Positions 8,908-17,417 of a stretch of 64,000 bases of DNA are shown here, piece after piece. The stretch spans positions 1 to 64,000 of the forward strand of contig NZ_AKKK01000017.1 of assembly GCF_000281065.1 (NCBI RefSeq). Reading direction: 5' to 3'. The position numbers and the translations under genes are program-made. The DNA is from Arthrobacter sp. M2012083. GTDB taxonomy: Bacteria > Actinomycetota > Actinomycetes > Actinomycetales > Micrococcaceae. The notes below the pieces were generated by a model. It made no database searches, was not told the origin of the DNA, and was given only the letters and a program-made list of their open reading frames with translations. The stretch's first letter is position 1; each line of letters begins with the position of its first letter.

Positions 8908-9890
8908 TACTGGACCCTCACTCGTGGATCGACCAGTGTGGTGGCGAAGTCGGCAAGGATGGCGCCGATCGCGAAGATTACTGAGCCGTAGGCCAGCGTG
9001 GCGGTGGCGACGTTGACGTCCTGGAGGCTGATGGCCTGGATGCTCCAGAGGCCGATGCCTGGCCAGGCGAAGATGGCCTCCGCGAAGAAACCACCCGTGA
9101 AGATGGCCGGGATGGTGAAGGCGATACTCTGCGCCACCGGGATGAAGGAGACGCGCAGGGCGTGCTTCCTGATGGCTTGGTTTCGCGTCAGTCCCTTGGC
9201 CCGGGCAGTGCGGACGAAGTCGGCATTCACGTTGTCCAGGAGGTACTGCCGTTGGGCGATCTGGTATCCCGCCCAACCGAAGATGGTCATCGCGAAGGTG
9301 GGCACGGCGTAGTGGGCCACAAGGTCAACGAAAGCGGGCCAGCCCGGCTCGATTCCCGGCGTCGAAATCCCTGTGACGAAGAAGATACGCTCGCCAACTG
9401 CCTCATTGATGCTGATTGCCCCGAGTTGCACCAGGAAGTATGCGATGGGCGCGGGAAGGATATGGACCAGGTAGCTGTAGGACGTGATGACGCGGTCTTG
9501 GAACTTGTACTGGCGGGCCGCGGAGTAGACGCCGAGGGCGACACCGATGACCAGGGTGAGGATGATCGAGGCGATGAACAGCCGGGTGGAGACCATCACC
9601 CGGTCCGCGAATTCGGCGTTGACGAACGCGCCGTTCGGGCTGCGGCCCCAGTCCCAGCGGGTGATGATGCCGCCGAGCCACTGAATGTACCGCTCCCACG
9701 GGTTCAAGTCGGGATCCAGTCCGAGTCCCCGGAAGGAAGCGGCCACTTGTTCAGGGGTCGGCCGGGGGATCTTTTCCTGCTCGAGCACTGCGGGTTTCAG
9801 CGACGAGACCGCCAGGAAGTAACCCGCACTTGTGGTCAGGAAGATCATGATCAGGTAGATGCCCGACCGCTTCATCAGATATTTCAGCAT
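8907..9890 (-). CDS. Peptide ABC transporter permease (DppB/OppB type)
   Basis: At 327 aa this is the first gene of the importer operon. TM1 lies at residues 10-30 (GIYLIMIFLTTSAGYFLAV), followed by a periplasmic loop and five further TM helices. The EAA loop is FVRTARAKGLTRNQAIRKH. It pairs with the downstream DppC-type permease. The ribosome site is weak, and an in-frame ATG five codons later is an alternative start. Confidence 0.92.
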   Translation of the reverse strand: MLKYLMKRSGIYLIMIFLTTSAGYFLAVSSLKPAVLEQEKIPRPTPEQVAASFRGLGLDPDLNPWERYIQWLGGIITRWDWGRSPNGAFVNAEFADRVMVSTRLFIASIILTLVIGVALGVYSAARQYKFQDRVITSYSYLVHILPAPIAYFLVQLGAISINEAVGERIFFVTGISTPGIEPGWPAFVDLVAHYAVPTFAMTIFGWAGYQIAQRQYLLDNVNADFVRTARAKGLTRNQAIRKHALRVSFIPVAQSIAFTIPAIFTGGFFAEAIFAWPGIGLWSIQAISLQDVNVATATLAYGSVIFAIGAILADFATTLVDPRVRVQ

Positions 9891-10233
9891 GTCGGGCGGC
9901 TGCCCCGAATCGTGGCAAAACTCAATGCTCGTCCTTCCGCGGTTCCCGGCTGTGGCCGGCGTCAGCTACGAATTGGCGCAGCGGGTTCTTGGGCCCCCCG
10001 CACCCCTTCAGTGATCACCAGCCCTGTATGGCATGCGTCACATTCAAGAGGAAACTACCACAATAACTGCTTCACGTTTTGCTTCGAGGCGTCCAGTTTC
10101 GCGCCTGCAGCCAGATTGTTATGTGCAGGTTGCGCCATGTTGACGACGTCGGCGGCACTCTTGCGCTTACTGCAGCTGGCATGAGGGCGCTAACAGGTAG
10201 CGGCCGGCGTTGCTTCGCTGGTTATGGTGCGAC
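9891..10233. other. Intergenic region upstream of the peptide importer operon
   Basis: This 343-bp gap lies between the importer (reading left) and the 3' end of a TetR gene. It is less GC-rich in its middle part (about 10050-10090), so it probably carries the importer promoter. I found no operator, riboswitch-like fold or small gene I could defend. Confidence 0.4.
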
Positions 10234-10839
10234 TTAAACGGCACCCAGAAGCCGCGTGACCAGCTCACGCCACGAGTCCGCAAGCCGCGTGGGTGAAATA
10301 CCTCGAACGCGAACATCGTCCACTATTCGCTCCGGGTCCAGCGCGTAGGTCAGGGACATCGCCATCACCCAAGGATCCGCGATTCCCGCCTCCCGCAGCA
10401 GGACCTCCATATGTCGATGCGAAAGCTTGGTTGCGGGAACATCAAACCGGTTGCGGGTAGCAGCGCCCGCCGCTTTCAGGAGTTCGCCGTTTTCAAGGAC
10501 GAAGTAGATTCGCCCCTCACCGAAGGCCACCAATCGATCCTTCGGCGCGGCTCCTGGACCCAGCGGAGGCGGCCCGAACATAAAACCGTGCTGGAATTCG
10601 GACTCCGAGTCGCTCAACAGGGTCATCATGAGGCCGGCGCGGCTACCAAAGCGTCGGAAGACTGTCCCTTTGCCAACCTTGGCCTTGCATGCGAGCGCGT
10701 CCATGGTCAGCGCTTCGGCGCCGAGCTCGGCCACCAGGTCCCGGGCAGCGTTGAGCAATCGCTCGCGATTCCTCGCTGCGTCACTGCGCTCGTGGGGCGC
10801 ACCCAGGGGCACGTCCGGCCGAATGGGGATCGAGCTCAC
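10234..10839 (-). CDS. TetR-family transcriptional repressor, divergent from the FMN reductase
   Basis: This is a 201-aa regulator. The N-terminal helix-turn-helix is at about residues 22-65 (ARDLVAELGAEALTMDALA then KVGKGTVFRRFGSRAGL), followed by an all-helical ligand/dimer domain. The start is a GTG with no Shine-Dalgarno. A TAGAAT hexamer ends 6 nt before it, so the mRNA may be leaderless. The palindrome at 10867-10886 in the divergent gap fits autoregulation and control of the reductase. The inducer is unknown. Confidence 0.88.
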   Translation of the reverse strand: MSSIPIRPDVPLGAPHERSDAARNRERLLNAARDLVAELGAEALTMDALACKAKVGKGTVFRRFGSRAGLMMTLLSDSESEFQHGFMFGPPPLGPGAAPKDRLVAFGEGRIYFVLENGELLKAAGAATRNRFDVPATKLSHRHMEVLLREAGIADPWVMAMSLTYALDPERIVDDVRVRGISPTRLADSWRELVTRLLGAV

Positions 10840-10866
10840 AGAAATATTCTAGACCCCGGGAATAGA

Positions 10867-10886
10867 AAGCGGACCATAGTCCGTTT
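10867..10886. promoter_or_regulatory. Probable TetR operator within the FMN reductase promoter
   Basis: AAGCGGAC-cata-GTCCGTTT is an inverted repeat with arms matching 7 of 8 (10867-10874 and 10879-10886). It lies directly before a -10-like TAGTAT (10886-10891) on the plus strand and upstream of the TAGAAT of the divergent TetR gene, so binding there would block both promoters. Confidence 0.7.
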
Positions 10887-10957
10887 AGTATCGATGAAGG
10901 CTCCAAGCCCAGACATCGAACGGCCGGCACCCAACCGGCCAGACAAAAGGAGACACC

Positions 10958-11524
10958 ATGTCCAAGAGCACCGTTCTTACCCTCGTCGGCAGCCTGCGCG
11001 CCGATTCCCACAACAAGAAGCTCGCCGAAGCCATCCAGCTGAACGCTCCCGATAACGTTGATGTGCAGATCCACGGCTCCCTGGGCACCATCCCGTTCTA
11101 CAACGAAGACATCGACGTCGAAGGCCAGGTTCCCGCCGAAGCCGCCGCCCTCCGCGCTGCAGCAGCCGACGCCGACACCATCCTCCTCGTCACTCCCGAG
11201 CACAACGGCACCATGCCCGCGTCCCTGAAGAACGCCATCGACTGGCTGTCCCGCCCCTTCGGTGCCGGCGCCCTCTCCGGCAAGCCGACCGCCGTCGTCG
11301 GAACCGCTTTTGGCCAGTTCGGTGGAGTGTGGGCCCAGGACGAGGCCCGGAAGGCTGCTGGCATCGCCGGCGCCAAGGTACTTGAAGACGTGAAGCTGGC
11401 CGTTCCGGGTTCCATGATCCGATTCGCTGAACTGCACCCGAAGGACGACGCTGAAGTTGTTGAGCAAATCAAGGGCATCTTTGAGCCCCTGACCGCCGTT
11501 CAGGACGAAGAAGCAGCAGCCTAG
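10958..11524 (+). CDS. NADPH-dependent FMN reductase family protein
   Basis: This 188-aa flavodoxin-fold enzyme has the FMN phosphate loop VGSLRADSHNKKLAEAI at residues 9-25 and the family motif PEHNGTMPASLKNAIDW at about 80-96. Such enzymes reduce quinones, azo compounds or free flavin with NAD(P)H in the cytosol. AAGGAGA precedes the ATG. Control by the divergent TetR protein suggests induction by an electrophile or quinone-like compound (inference). Confidence 0.92.
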   Translation: MSKSTVLTLVGSLRADSHNKKLAEAIQLNAPDNVDVQIHGSLGTIPFYNEDIDVEGQVPAEAAALRAAAADADTILLVTPEHNGTMPASLKNAIDWLSRPFGAGALSGKPTAVVGTAFGQFGGVWAQDEARKAAGIAGAKVLEDVKLAVPGSMIRFAELHPKDDAEVVEQIKGIFEPLTAVQDEEAAA

Positions 11525-11533
11525 TCTTTAACG

Positions 11534-11579
11534 CTTCGATGCCCCCGTTCCGCTGATGGCGGGGCGGGGGCATTCGCGT
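11534..11579 (+). terminator. Terminator hairpin after the FMN reductase
   Basis: ATGCCCCCG (11539-11547) pairs with CGGGGGCAT (11565-11573). The stem can be lengthened by flanking AACGC/GCGTT bases. It starts about 10 bp after the stop codon and has no strong U-run. Confidence 0.65.
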
Positions 11580-11700
11580 TCCGGCGGCTTTGGACGGGGC
11601 GTGACCAACTCTTGTCCGAACCGTCACCGTAACGGCATGTTGTGTTCCGCCGTCCCGTCCTAACGTTGGAGGTACAGGTGGACAGGAGCGCGGGGCTGTC

Positions 11701-12513
11701 ATGCATGCCGAACGGGGAGTAAAAAGTACGACGGCGATCACGGCTGCCTGCCTCATCTTCGGCCTGTGGGTGGCTGGTTGCACTACCGAACCGTCCGAAC
11801 CGTCCGAATCCGAGGCCGCAGGCCCCCTGCCTACAGTTTCCGTGACTTCGCCTGCCACTACACCTTCGCCCATTGCTTCCGCGCCCGCTGCCTCGACTCC
11901 GGCTCCTTCGAGCCCGGGTACTCCGTCCGTTGCCGTCCCCGCCGCGTCGCCCCAAGCAGCAACACCAGCTCCAGCACCGTCCGCGAGTACTCCCGCTTCA
12001 TTCGTGGCTTCGCCCACCCCACCGGTGCCCGTCGTCGAGCCTTCACCCCAACCGGGCACCAGCGCGCCAGAACCAACTGCCACCGCAACAGTCATTCCCG
12101 TGGATTCCGAGAACTCCGGACCAGCGGTCTACTACGTGGCAATCGACGACGGCGGGGCCCGCGGCGTTAGGTTCGGCTGTAACGACAGCCTGGTGCCCAT
12201 CAGGGGTGTCGCCGTGCCCGGCGATCCGTTGTCCGTGGCTCTCGGGCGGTTGCTGGAGGCCGGAATGCCGGTGGACAGCGACGCGGCCCTCTACGACGCA
12301 CTGGCCGATTCGTCGCTGCGCTATCTCTCCGGCTACATGAGCGGCGCAACGGTGGTGGTTAACCTCAGTGGGTCACTGAGGCCCGGGGGCGTGTGCGACA
12401 TCCCACGGATCCAGGCGCAACTGACGCAGACCATAGTGTCGGCCAGTGGTGCGTCGCGTGCGGAGATCTATGTGAACGGCAGGACATTGACGGAGGCCCT
12501 GAGCGTGCGGTGA
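11701..12513 (+). CDS. GerMN-domain lipoprotein
   Basis: At 270 aa, this protein begins with a signal peptide ending in a lipobox-like VAGC (Cys about residue 24). A Pro/Ser/Thr/Ala-rich low-complexity linker of about 110 residues follows. The C-terminal domain of about 130 residues (YYVAIDDGGARGVRFGC, DPLSVALGRLLEAG, GATVVVNLSG, QAQLTQTIVSASG, EIYVNGRTL) is the GerMN fold seen in LpqB and spore GerM proteins. It is likely a surface lipoprotein reaching through the wall. No partner genes are adjacent. Confidence 0.8.
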   Translation: MHAERGVKSTTAITAACLIFGLWVAGCTTEPSEPSESEAAGPLPTVSVTSPATTPSPIASAPAASTPAPSSPGTPSVAVPAASPQAATPAPAPSASTPASFVASPTPPVPVVEPSPQPGTSAPEPTATATVIPVDSENSGPAVYYVAIDDGGARGVRFGCNDSLVPIRGVAVPGDPLSVALGRLLEAGMPVDSDAALYDALADSSLRYLSGYMSGATVVVNLSGSLRPGGVCDIPRIQAQLTQTIVSASGASRAEIYVNGRTLTEALSVR

Positions 12514-12567
12514 TGGTGGGGTGTCTTGGGGTCCCACTTGACCAAGCGGGGGTAGTGGGTTGCGCGC

Positions 12568-13107
12568 TCATGCCGTCGCGATCGCCAGCACCCTCCGGAG
12601 CGCCCAAGCCACACGCAACATGGCAAGGACTGAGGCGAAGGTCAACACGAAAACCAGCGCTTCAGGGATCCAGAGGCCGGTGACGGCATCTCCTTCCAGG
12701 ACCACCGTGATCAAGGCGGCAACCACCAGCAGGCCCAGCCCCGGGATGGCAAAAAGGAAGACTTCGCCGATTTGGCGCCGATGAGTGGCGGACAGTTTCT
12801 CCAAGGGAAGTTCCCGTTGACCCGGCGCAGCCTTCTTTCCCAGCACGTTGATCAGCATGGACACACTGGTCAGAGTCAGGCCAGCAGTGGCGCCGGCCAG
12901 CGTGGCGAGTGTCTGGAACAGGGTGCGCCGCGCACCGGGGTCCACGCTTTCCAGCATCAGCGATTGACGGGCAAGCAGCGAGATTCCCAGCCAGATCAGG
13001 ACGGCAAACGCAGCCCATCCGAAGTCTGCGCTGGGATGCAACAGAAACCAACGCCACAGAGTCCTGCGGCGCCCGGTTCGCTCAACGTCAACCTCGTACA
13101 AGCTCAT
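12568..13107 (-). CDS. Four-helix membrane protein, RexB-like partner of the upstream gene
   Basis: The 179-aa protein has four predicted TM helices at about 28-47, 63-88, 115-137 and 146-166, with a basic N-terminal tail (TGRRRTLWRWFL) and a basic loop after TM2. No enzyme motif is visible. The ATG ending at 13107 is chosen over upstream in-frame starts because AAGGTGG precedes it and it overlaps the upstream gene's stop by 20 bp, so the two are translationally coupled. A soluble sensor-like protein plus a small four-TM protein recalls lambda RexA/RexB, where RexB is a four-TM ion channel. The similarity is architectural and unproven. Confidence 0.7.
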   Translation of the reverse strand: MSLYEVDVERTGRRRTLWRWFLLHPSADFGWAAFAVLIWLGISLLARQSLMLESVDPGARRTLFQTLATLAGATAGLTLTSVSMLINVLGKKAAPGQRELPLEKLSATHRRQIGEVFLFAIPGLGLLVVAALITVVLEGDAVTGLWIPEALVFVLTFASVLAMLRVAWALRRVLAIATA

Positions 13108-14140
13108 GACCCGCACCACCTTGGTTCTCCCCGGATGCCTGATCGGCCTTGTCCGCGCCCTCCACAGCCGTAGCCAGAGCTGCCCGAACAGTGGCCATTC
13201 CGCCCGCAACGATGTCCGGAACCAAGCCGGAATCAGCCAATCCCTTGATATCAGGCAGGGTCCTGGCAAAAAATGCCTCGTTGTCCCTGGCTTGTTTATT
13301 GAGGATGGCGATCGCCTCGGTGGTGGATTTCCGGGGGTCGTTGAAGACATCCGGGTCCACCTCTACGTGCGAGATGAACCGCTCCTTCAGCAGGTCCACC
13401 ACCTCACGGTCGCCCGTCAGGGAGTCCTTGCCCTCAGCCACCACATAATCGAAATGCTCCACGGATCCAGCCCTGCGGAAGAGATCAATGAGTTGCTGGA
13501 TTCGGTCCCGAATCCGCTGTTTGTCCTCAGCCTTGCCTGACCTGCCAACGCTCAGGGAAATCCTGAACGTACCCTCATTCATGAGCCGTGAGGCGCTGTC
13601 CAGAACGTCAGCCCATTCGCCCTCCATGAGTTTCCCGGACAGACGTTCGGCAGGAAGCGCGAACTCGAAGCGGCTCACCTCCAGGCGGGTGAGGATTTCT
13701 TCGATATCCTCGCGCACAACCGGCATCAGGCGTGGCTCGAGTCCCAACATTCCTTCGAGGTACTCGCCCATCCTGGACGCCCGTGGTCCATTGCCACTGG
13801 TCAGCACCGCTATGACGTTCCTCTTCAGGAAGGCAAAGTAGGTGGTCTCCAACAGATGGTCACCCGGAGCCAGCGGCAAGGGCTTGCGCCGCCCGAGGGC
13901 GTCGCCGACGCTGGGAAGATTGGTGTCCCGCACCCGGTCCAAAAGCAGCACGGGATGCGGTGACGATGCCACCGCCTGGGCGAGCAGCACAGTCCCGTCC
14001 GCACTTGTGAAGTGCCGGTCCACCCCTGAGTCCTGGGCCTTCTTCAGCACCTCCGCCACGCGGCGCGCTGGAAATGGCCGGCTGAGCTCGTCACCGTTCA
14101 GCTGCTCGATCCGCCAGAACTGTACACTGCGTCGCGCCAT
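13088..14140 (-). CDS. Soluble RexA-like protein of unknown function
   Basis: This is a 350-aa protein without signal or TM. The N-terminal half is beta-rich (VQFWRIEQL, VLLAQAV, PVLLLDRVRD, TYFAFLKRNVIAVLTSG). A helix ending in L-x-P-V-V-R-E-D-I follows, then a second alpha/beta unit (RFEFALPAERLSG, TFRISLSVGRSG) and a charged helical C-terminal third. The order of elements (a hydrophobic strand with the 'gene product is visible to me' pattern F-x-F-L-x-x-x-x-I-x, then R-L-M-P-V-V-R, then F-x-F-A-L-P, then a strand followed by K-rich helices) resembles my recollection of lambda RexA. The Gly/Glu-rich tail overlaps the membrane-protein gene by 20 bp. I cannot give a proven function. Confidence 0.65.
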   Translation of the reverse strand: MARRSVQFWRIEQLNGDELSRPFPARRVAEVLKKAQDSGVDRHFTSADGTVLLAQAVASSPHPVLLLDRVRDTNLPSVGDALGRRKPLPLAPGDHLLETTYFAFLKRNVIAVLTSGNGPRASRMGEYLEGMLGLEPRLMPVVREDIEEILTRLEVSRFEFALPAERLSGKLMEGEWADVLDSASRLMNEGTFRISLSVGRSGKAEDKQRIRDRIQQLIDLFRRAGSVEHFDYVVAEGKDSLTGDREVVDLLKERFISHVEVDPDVFNDPRKSTTEAIAILNKQARDNEAFFARTLPDIKGLADSGLVPDIVAGGMATVRAALATAVEGADKADQASGENQGGAGHELVRG

Positions 14141-14240
14141 GGATACTCCCCTCGCCTTCCATGACCCACGCTATCGGCGAGGTCTGACAATAAAGCCGGG
14201 TGCCGGCGTCGTGCCTTGCACTCGCAGCCGCATCCAGCGC

Positions 14241-15089
14241 TCAAAGGCTGTATTTGGGCCCCTGCGCGAACAGGGAGTCCATTTCGTCGTGGCTGCGCGT
14301 GCCAGCCAGCCCCGCCCAATTGCCGTCGCCGAGGATTTCCTTCGCCACCCGCGCCACCTTGGCATACGCCGCTTTGGCCGTATTGCCGCCAATGCTGACG
14401 CGACGAACCCCTGCATCGTGGAGCTCAAGGGGCGACGGCGCCCCAACGCCCGCCAACGCGTTGAGCGGTGCAGGAATCCTGCTGGATAACTCATGGAGGA
14501 CATGAAGATCCACGACGCCGGGCACGAAGATTCCGTTCGCACCCGCAGTGAGGTAGGCCTCCGCACGGCGCAACGTTTCGTCATAGGCAGTGTCCGCGAA
14601 CTGGCCCGAGAGATAGGTGTCGGTACGTGCATTGATGAACAACGGAATTCCACGATCGTCAGCAACTGCGCGTATCAGGGCTATCCGGCGCGACTGTTCA
14701 TTGATGTCCGTGAGCGGCTCAGTTGCGGAGTCCTCAATGTTGATGCCAACGGCTCCCTCGTCCAGGACGGCATGGACGGTGGCACGAAGTTCGTCGTCGG
14801 TGCGTCCGTAGCCCGTCTCAATGTCTGCCGAGACCGGCAACCGCGTTGCCCCTGCAATGCGACCAAGTGCGGCCATTGCCAAGCCCCACGGCACGTGGTC
14901 GCCGTCCCGGAACCCCAGGCTCCAGGAGACGGCCGAACTCGAGGTGGCGATCGCGGTCGCACCCGCCTCCTCCACCACACGGGCCGAAGCCGCGTCCCAC
15001 ACGTTCACGAGCACAAGCGGCGTTGGCCCGGGGTCGTGAAGGTTATGAAAGTGTTCTGCTTTGGTCACGGATCCCCGGTGCGCTGTCAT
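14241..15089 (-). CDS. Isocitrate lyase/PEP mutase superfamily protein
   Basis: This TIM-barrel enzyme of about 282 aa has the superfamily signatures DIETGYG (Mg-binding Asp/Glu), GINIEDS and NARTDTYL. This branch includes oxaloacetate decarboxylases and 2-methylisocitrate-lyase-like C-C lyases. The mobile-loop Cys motif of true isocitrate lyases is not visible, so the reaction is left open. The ATG ending at 15089 is chosen; an in-frame GTG seven codons upstream (15110) is also possible. It is divergent from the aminotransferase. Confidence 0.85.
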   Translation of the reverse strand: MTAHRGSVTKAEHFHNLHDPGPTPLVLVNVWDAASARVVEEAGATAIATSSSAVSWSLGFRDGDHVPWGLAMAALGRIAGATRLPVSADIETGYGRTDDELRATVHAVLDEGAVGINIEDSATEPLTDINEQSRRIALIRAVADDRGIPLFINARTDTYLSGQFADTAYDETLRRAEAYLTAGANGIFVPGVVDLHVLHELSSRIPAPLNALAGVGAPSPLELHDAGVRRVSIGGNTAKAAYAKVARVAKEILGDGNWAGLAGTRSHDEMDSLFAQGPKYSL

Positions 15090-15160
15090 AGCTACATTCC
15101 AGCCCTTCACGATCGCGGCGTAAAGGACAGCCTGCGAAAATGAAGTGATCCGAAAACAAC

Positions 15161-15179
15161 TGTTGCCTCTTTAGCAACA
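15161..15179. promoter_or_regulatory. Inverted repeat TGTTGC-N7-GCAACA upstream of the aminotransferase
   Basis: A perfect 6-bp inverted repeat with a 7-bp spacer lies in the divergent gap, 21 bp before the aminotransferase GTG and overlapping its likely promoter. It may be an operator; no regulator gene is adjacent. Confidence 0.5.
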
Positions 15180-15199
15180 TCGAGGAGTATCCTGTCACT

Positions 15200-16507
15200 G
15201 TGACCCACGAAACACTGGATGCCGGCGCAACGTTGCCCGCTGAAGCCATCGACGCCATTGAGCGGGCCGCCACGGCCGCTCACCCGCACGAGGAACTGTT
15301 CTCTGCGCGGGCCGCCAACATCAAACAGTCCGCTGTCCGGGACGTCTTCGATATCTCGATGCAGCCGGGCCTTGTCTCCCTTGCCGGCGGCAACCCGTAC
15401 CTGCAGTCGCTGCCCCTGGAGAAGCTTGGCCAAACCGCAGCCCGCATCATCGCCGAAGAAGGTATGACCGCCCTACAGTACGGCGGCGGTCAAGGCACGG
15501 AAGAACTCCGCGAGCAAATCTGCACCGTCATGGCCGCCGAGGGAATAGCTGACGCCGCCCCCGAAAACATCGTGATTACCGCGGGATCCCAATCCGCCCA
15601 GGATGTTGCCACGAAGGTTTTCTGCAACCCGGGCGACGTTGTCCTGGTGGAAAACCCCACTTATGTGGGCGCCCTGAACACGTTCGAGGCGTACCAGGTT
15701 CAGGTGGAACCCGTGGACATGGACGACGACGGCCTGGTACCCGAGCTGCTTGAGGCCAGAATCGCGGCGCTCCAGTCCGAGGGCAAAAACATCAAGTTCC
15801 TCTACACCATCCCCAACTTCAACAACCCCTCCGGCATCACGTTGGCCGCGGAACGCAGGCAGCAAATCGTCGATATATGCCGTGATGCGAATATTATCGT
15901 CCTCGAGGACAATCCGTACGGACTCCTGCGGTTCGATGGACACCCGATTGCACCGATGCGGGCCGCCAACCCGGATGACGTCATCTATCTGGGCTCGTTC
16001 TCGAAAATCTTTGCCCCCGGCCTCCGCATCGGCTGGGCCTTGGTTCCCGCACACTTGCAGCGCCGTTTCTACCTCGCCTCCGAGGCCGTGACCCTCTGCC
16101 CGCCTCCCCTGAACCAAATGCTCGTCTCGGCATACCTCCGTGAGTACGACTGGAAAGGGCAGATCGAAACCTACCGGACGCTCTACGCGGAACGCTGCCA
16201 TGCCCTGTTGTCCGCACTCGACGAGTACATGCCTGCAGGCCTCACATGGACACGCCCGGACGGCGGCTTCTTCGTTTGGGTCACTCTGCCCGAAGGCGTG
16301 GATACCTACCCCTTGCTCGGAAAGGCAATTGACGCGGGGGTCGTCTTCATCCCGGGTGCCGCCTTCTCCCCGGCTGACGGTCCTTCCAACAAGCTCCGTC
16401 TCGCTTTCAGCGCCGTACCGCCGGATACGATAGCCGAAGGTGTCCGCCGCTTGGCCCCTGTCCTGGCGGATGCCATTGAAGCTACCAATGAAGGAGCACC
16501 ACAATGA
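15200..16507 (+). CDS. PLP-dependent aminotransferase, class I (2-aminoadipate/MocR-like group)
   Basis: The 435-aa fold-type I aminotransferase has an N-terminal leader then SVRDVFDISMQPGLVSLAGGNP. TAGSQSAQDV forms the PLP phosphate cup, NFNNPSGITL contributes the Asn, and GSFSKIFAPGLRIGW carries the Schiff-base Lys. This group transfers amino groups from broad-range L-amino acids (for example aminoadipate, Leu, aromatic) to 2-oxoglutarate. No helix-turn-helix is fused. The GTG start has GAGGAG about 12 nt upstream. Its stop overlaps the stress-protein ATG by 4 bp. Confidence 0.92.
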   Translation: MTHETLDAGATLPAEAIDAIERAATAAHPHEELFSARAANIKQSAVRDVFDISMQPGLVSLAGGNPYLQSLPLEKLGQTAARIIAEEGMTALQYGGGQGTEELREQICTVMAAEGIADAAPENIVITAGSQSAQDVATKVFCNPGDVVLVENPTYVGALNTFEAYQVQVEPVDMDDDGLVPELLEARIAALQSEGKNIKFLYTIPNFNNPSGITLAAERRQQIVDICRDANIIVLEDNPYGLLRFDGHPIAPMRAANPDDVIYLGSFSKIFAPGLRIGWALVPAHLQRRFYLASEAVTLCPPPLNQMLVSAYLREYDWKGQIETYRTLYAERCHALLSALDEYMPAGLTWTRPDGGFFVWVTLPEGVDTYPLLGKAIDAGVVFIPGAAFSPADGPSNKLRLAFSAVPPDTIAEGVRRLAPVLADAIEATNEGAPQ

Positions 16508-16932
16508 CCGGAGTTGTGATCGTCGGAGTAGACGGCAGCGAGACAGCGATGAGGGCAGCACAGGCCGCCCAGCAGTTGGCGATCGGCCTTGGAGCCAGCC
16601 TTCGCGTGGTCAGTGCTTTCGACAGCAACCGGACAGAGGTGGTTGAGATCGGCACCGACAAGTGGATCGTTTCCGACGCCGCCGAAGCTGAAGCTGTGGC
16701 TCGCGCCGTTGCGGAGCGCCTGGCGGATGACCGCTTGGAGGTTACCTACTCCGCTGCCCGGGGAAAACCGGGTGAAGCTTTGGTCAAGGAGGCTGAGGTG
16801 CAGGACGCCCGATTGATCGTGGTAGGCAACCGCCGCATGCAGGGCCTGGGTCGCGTGCTTGGCAGCGTGGCCAACACCGTAGCGCACACTGCTCCCTGCG
16901 ACGTCTACATCGCCAAGACAGACCAGCCCTAA
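16504..16932 (+). CDS. Universal stress protein (UspA family)
   Basis: At 142 aa this is a single Usp domain. It starts with GVDGSETAMRAAQ, and the ATP-binding signature VGNRRMQGLGRVLGSV fits G-x2-G-x9-G-S. It therefore probably binds ATP and may dimerise. Translational coupling through an ATGA overlap with the aminotransferase is clear, but the reason for the pairing is unknown. Confidence 0.93.
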   Translation: MTGVVIVGVDGSETAMRAAQAAQQLAIGLGASLRVVSAFDSNRTEVVEIGTDKWIVSDAAEAEAVARAVAERLADDRLEVTYSAARGKPGEALVKEAEVQDARLIVVGNRRMQGLGRVLGSVANTVAHTAPCDVYIAKTDQP

Positions 16933-16949
16933 CGCGAGCTGAATCACGC

Positions 16950-16986
16950 CGCCGGGTGGGGAGCCTCACCCGGCGTTTGGCGTCTT
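16950..16986 (+). terminator. Terminator after the stress-protein gene
   Basis: CGCCGGGTG (16950-16958) pairs with CACCCGGCG (16967-16975). TTTGGCGTCTTTT follows, which is the best U-rich tail in this part of the window. Confidence 0.8.
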
Positions 16987-17078
16987 TTGGGCCAGCCGTC
17001 TGAAGTCATCGTTATAAAATCGAGATGCCCGCAATGGCGCGCGACACCTCCATTTACTGACTTCAGGGGATCATTTAC

Positions 17079-17417
17079 TTGCTTACATTGCAGCCGCGCC
17101 AGCGCGTGGGACACGACATTCTTCTTGCCCGCCACGGCAATCACATCAGCACCATGCGCTACGACCGAACCAACGACCGCATCATCGCCATGCTCGACGA
17201 CGGTTCCTGGGACAGCGCCCCCAACGTGATCTCCCCTAGTCTTGAGATGCCCGAAACCTTCGGCACCGTCTTCCGCAAGGATTGGCGCTTCCTTTCCGTG
17301 GCATGTGTTGCCATGGTCACCGTGGCCGCCGTCGCCATGGGCATCAGCGTGGAGATGGCAAACCACATGTCGACGACGGAACTGCAGGCGCTGCTGGTCA
17401 GTTACCCGGCGTTCTAG
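17079..17417 (+). CDS. Small single-TM protein of unknown function
   Basis: This 112-aa protein has a TTG start with AGGGGA 8 nt upstream. A soluble N-terminal half (RYDRTNDRIIAMLDDGSWD) is followed by one TM helix near residues 74-95 (FLSVACVAMVTVAAVAMGISV) and a short tail. No family is recognised. Its end overlaps the convergent permease gene by 20 bp. Confidence 0.6.
   Translation: MLTLQPRQRVGHDILLARHGNHISTMRYDRTNDRIIAMLDDGSWDSAPNVISPSLEMPETFGTVFRKDWRFLSVACVAMVTVAAVAMGISVEMANHMSTTELQALLVSYPAF

Noticed and set aside
8908..9276. Longer DppC-type permease start
   Set aside because: It overlaps the upstream permease by 370 bp in another frame and is not hydrophobic; the TAATG junction gives the start.
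15473..16561. 362-codon minus frame opposite the aminotransferase
   Set aside because: It is a shadow of the aminotransferase gene; no protein family features are visible.
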